The notes under the pieces were generated by a model. That model saw only the letters and a program-made list of their open reading frames with translations, did not search any database and was not told the origin of the DNA. A program made the position numbers and the translations under genes. 36,658 nucleotides of DNA from Kiritimatiellia bacterium (GTDB taxonomy: Bacteria > Verrucomicrobiota > Kiritimatiellia > CAIVKH01). The stretch spans positions 1 to 36,658 of the forward strand of contig JANWZO010000023.1 of the NCBI GenBank assembly GCA_025054615.1. Direction: 5' to 3'. Shown here piece after piece: positions 36,587 to 36,658 of this stretch. Each line of letters begins with the position of its first letter. Position 1 is the first letter of the stretch.

Positions 36587-36658
36587 GCCCAGGCCGGCCA
36601 GAATGGACGTCAGCGGCTTGTCCGTCAAAATTTGCGCGATTTGCAGAAGGGTGAGCAC
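36578..36658 (-). pseudogene. Truncated MscS-like mechanosensitive channel fragment (runs off the right end)
   Basis: The minus strand reads LTLLQIAQILTDKPLTSILA and then GLGVGG, which fits the pore-helix approach of MscS-family channels (typically LLAGLGVGGLAxALAAQDT). After the second Gly the frame enters the G/C palindrome, becomes low-complexity and never recovers the channel sequence. The 5' part of the gene would lie beyond the window. Either the gene is broken here or the palindrome marks an assembly join. Confidence 0.45.

Overview
The window is a compact stretch of a bacterial chromosome with fairly high G+C and small intergenic gaps. It carries about 40 genes, two of them cut by the window ends. 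There is no phage, integrase, transposase, CRISPR array or tRNA. Core genes (infA, gap-pgk-tpiA-secG, dnaX-ybaB-recR with an SRP RNA, Sua5) are intact and of family-typical length. Shine-Dalgarno sites are uneven, and several genes start with GTG or TTG. The Pgk carries a Lys/Glu-rich insertion, and the window has an atypical PHP protein and small exported Cys-rich proteins. Together these suggest a little-cultured lineage such as the PVC superphylum or allied phyla (Omnitrophota, Hydrogenedentota, Sumerlaeota). That placement is an inference and needs a phylogeny.

Layout. 1-1683: tail of an RluA-type pseudouridine synthase, then infA and an MGDG-synthase-like glycosyltransferase on the minus strand. 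1779-7424: a complete seven-gene Mrp cation/proton antiporter operon (mrpABCDEFG), mostly with 4-base overlaps. 7498-12915: a branched-chain amino-acid (LIV-type) ABC transporter operon lacking a binding protein. A membrane-anchored SGNH hydrolase gene sits between the two permease genes, and a lone prepilin-like gene is coupled to the end. 13049-16711 (minus): glycolytic operon gap-pgk-tpiA-secG. 16900-18379: an exported Mn-type superoxide dismutase and a SRAP/HMCES-type DNA-protein crosslink protein. 18682-20502: a DUF2079 membrane protein. 20847-24419 (minus): SRP RNA, dnaX, ybaB, recR and rhomboid protease. 24582-25219: two secreted Cys-rich small proteins closed by a very strong terminator. 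25511-29156: DEDDy exonuclease, Sua5, a stand-alone Sfp-type phosphopantetheinyl transferase with an attenuator-like leader hairpin, and a membrane-anchored M28 peptidase.

29200-36507 is the most distinctive region. It is a divergent carbohydrate locus: a rhamnulokinase-like FGGY kinase and a DeoR regulator face an operon of an unusual PHP-domain protein, a SorE/YggP-like zinc dehydrogenase and a sorbitol-6-phosphate-dehydrogenase-like SDR, followed by a UbiA-family prenyltransferase. The dehydrogenase contains an extra, apparently duplicated half-Rossmann unit. A good sigma70-type promoter overlapping a palindrome lies between the two arms. No isomerase or aldolase of the standard rhamnose route is present here, so the pathway may be non-standard or split. 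At the far right a G/C palindrome abruptly cuts a minus-strand MscS-like reading frame, which may be a rearrangement scar or an assembly join.
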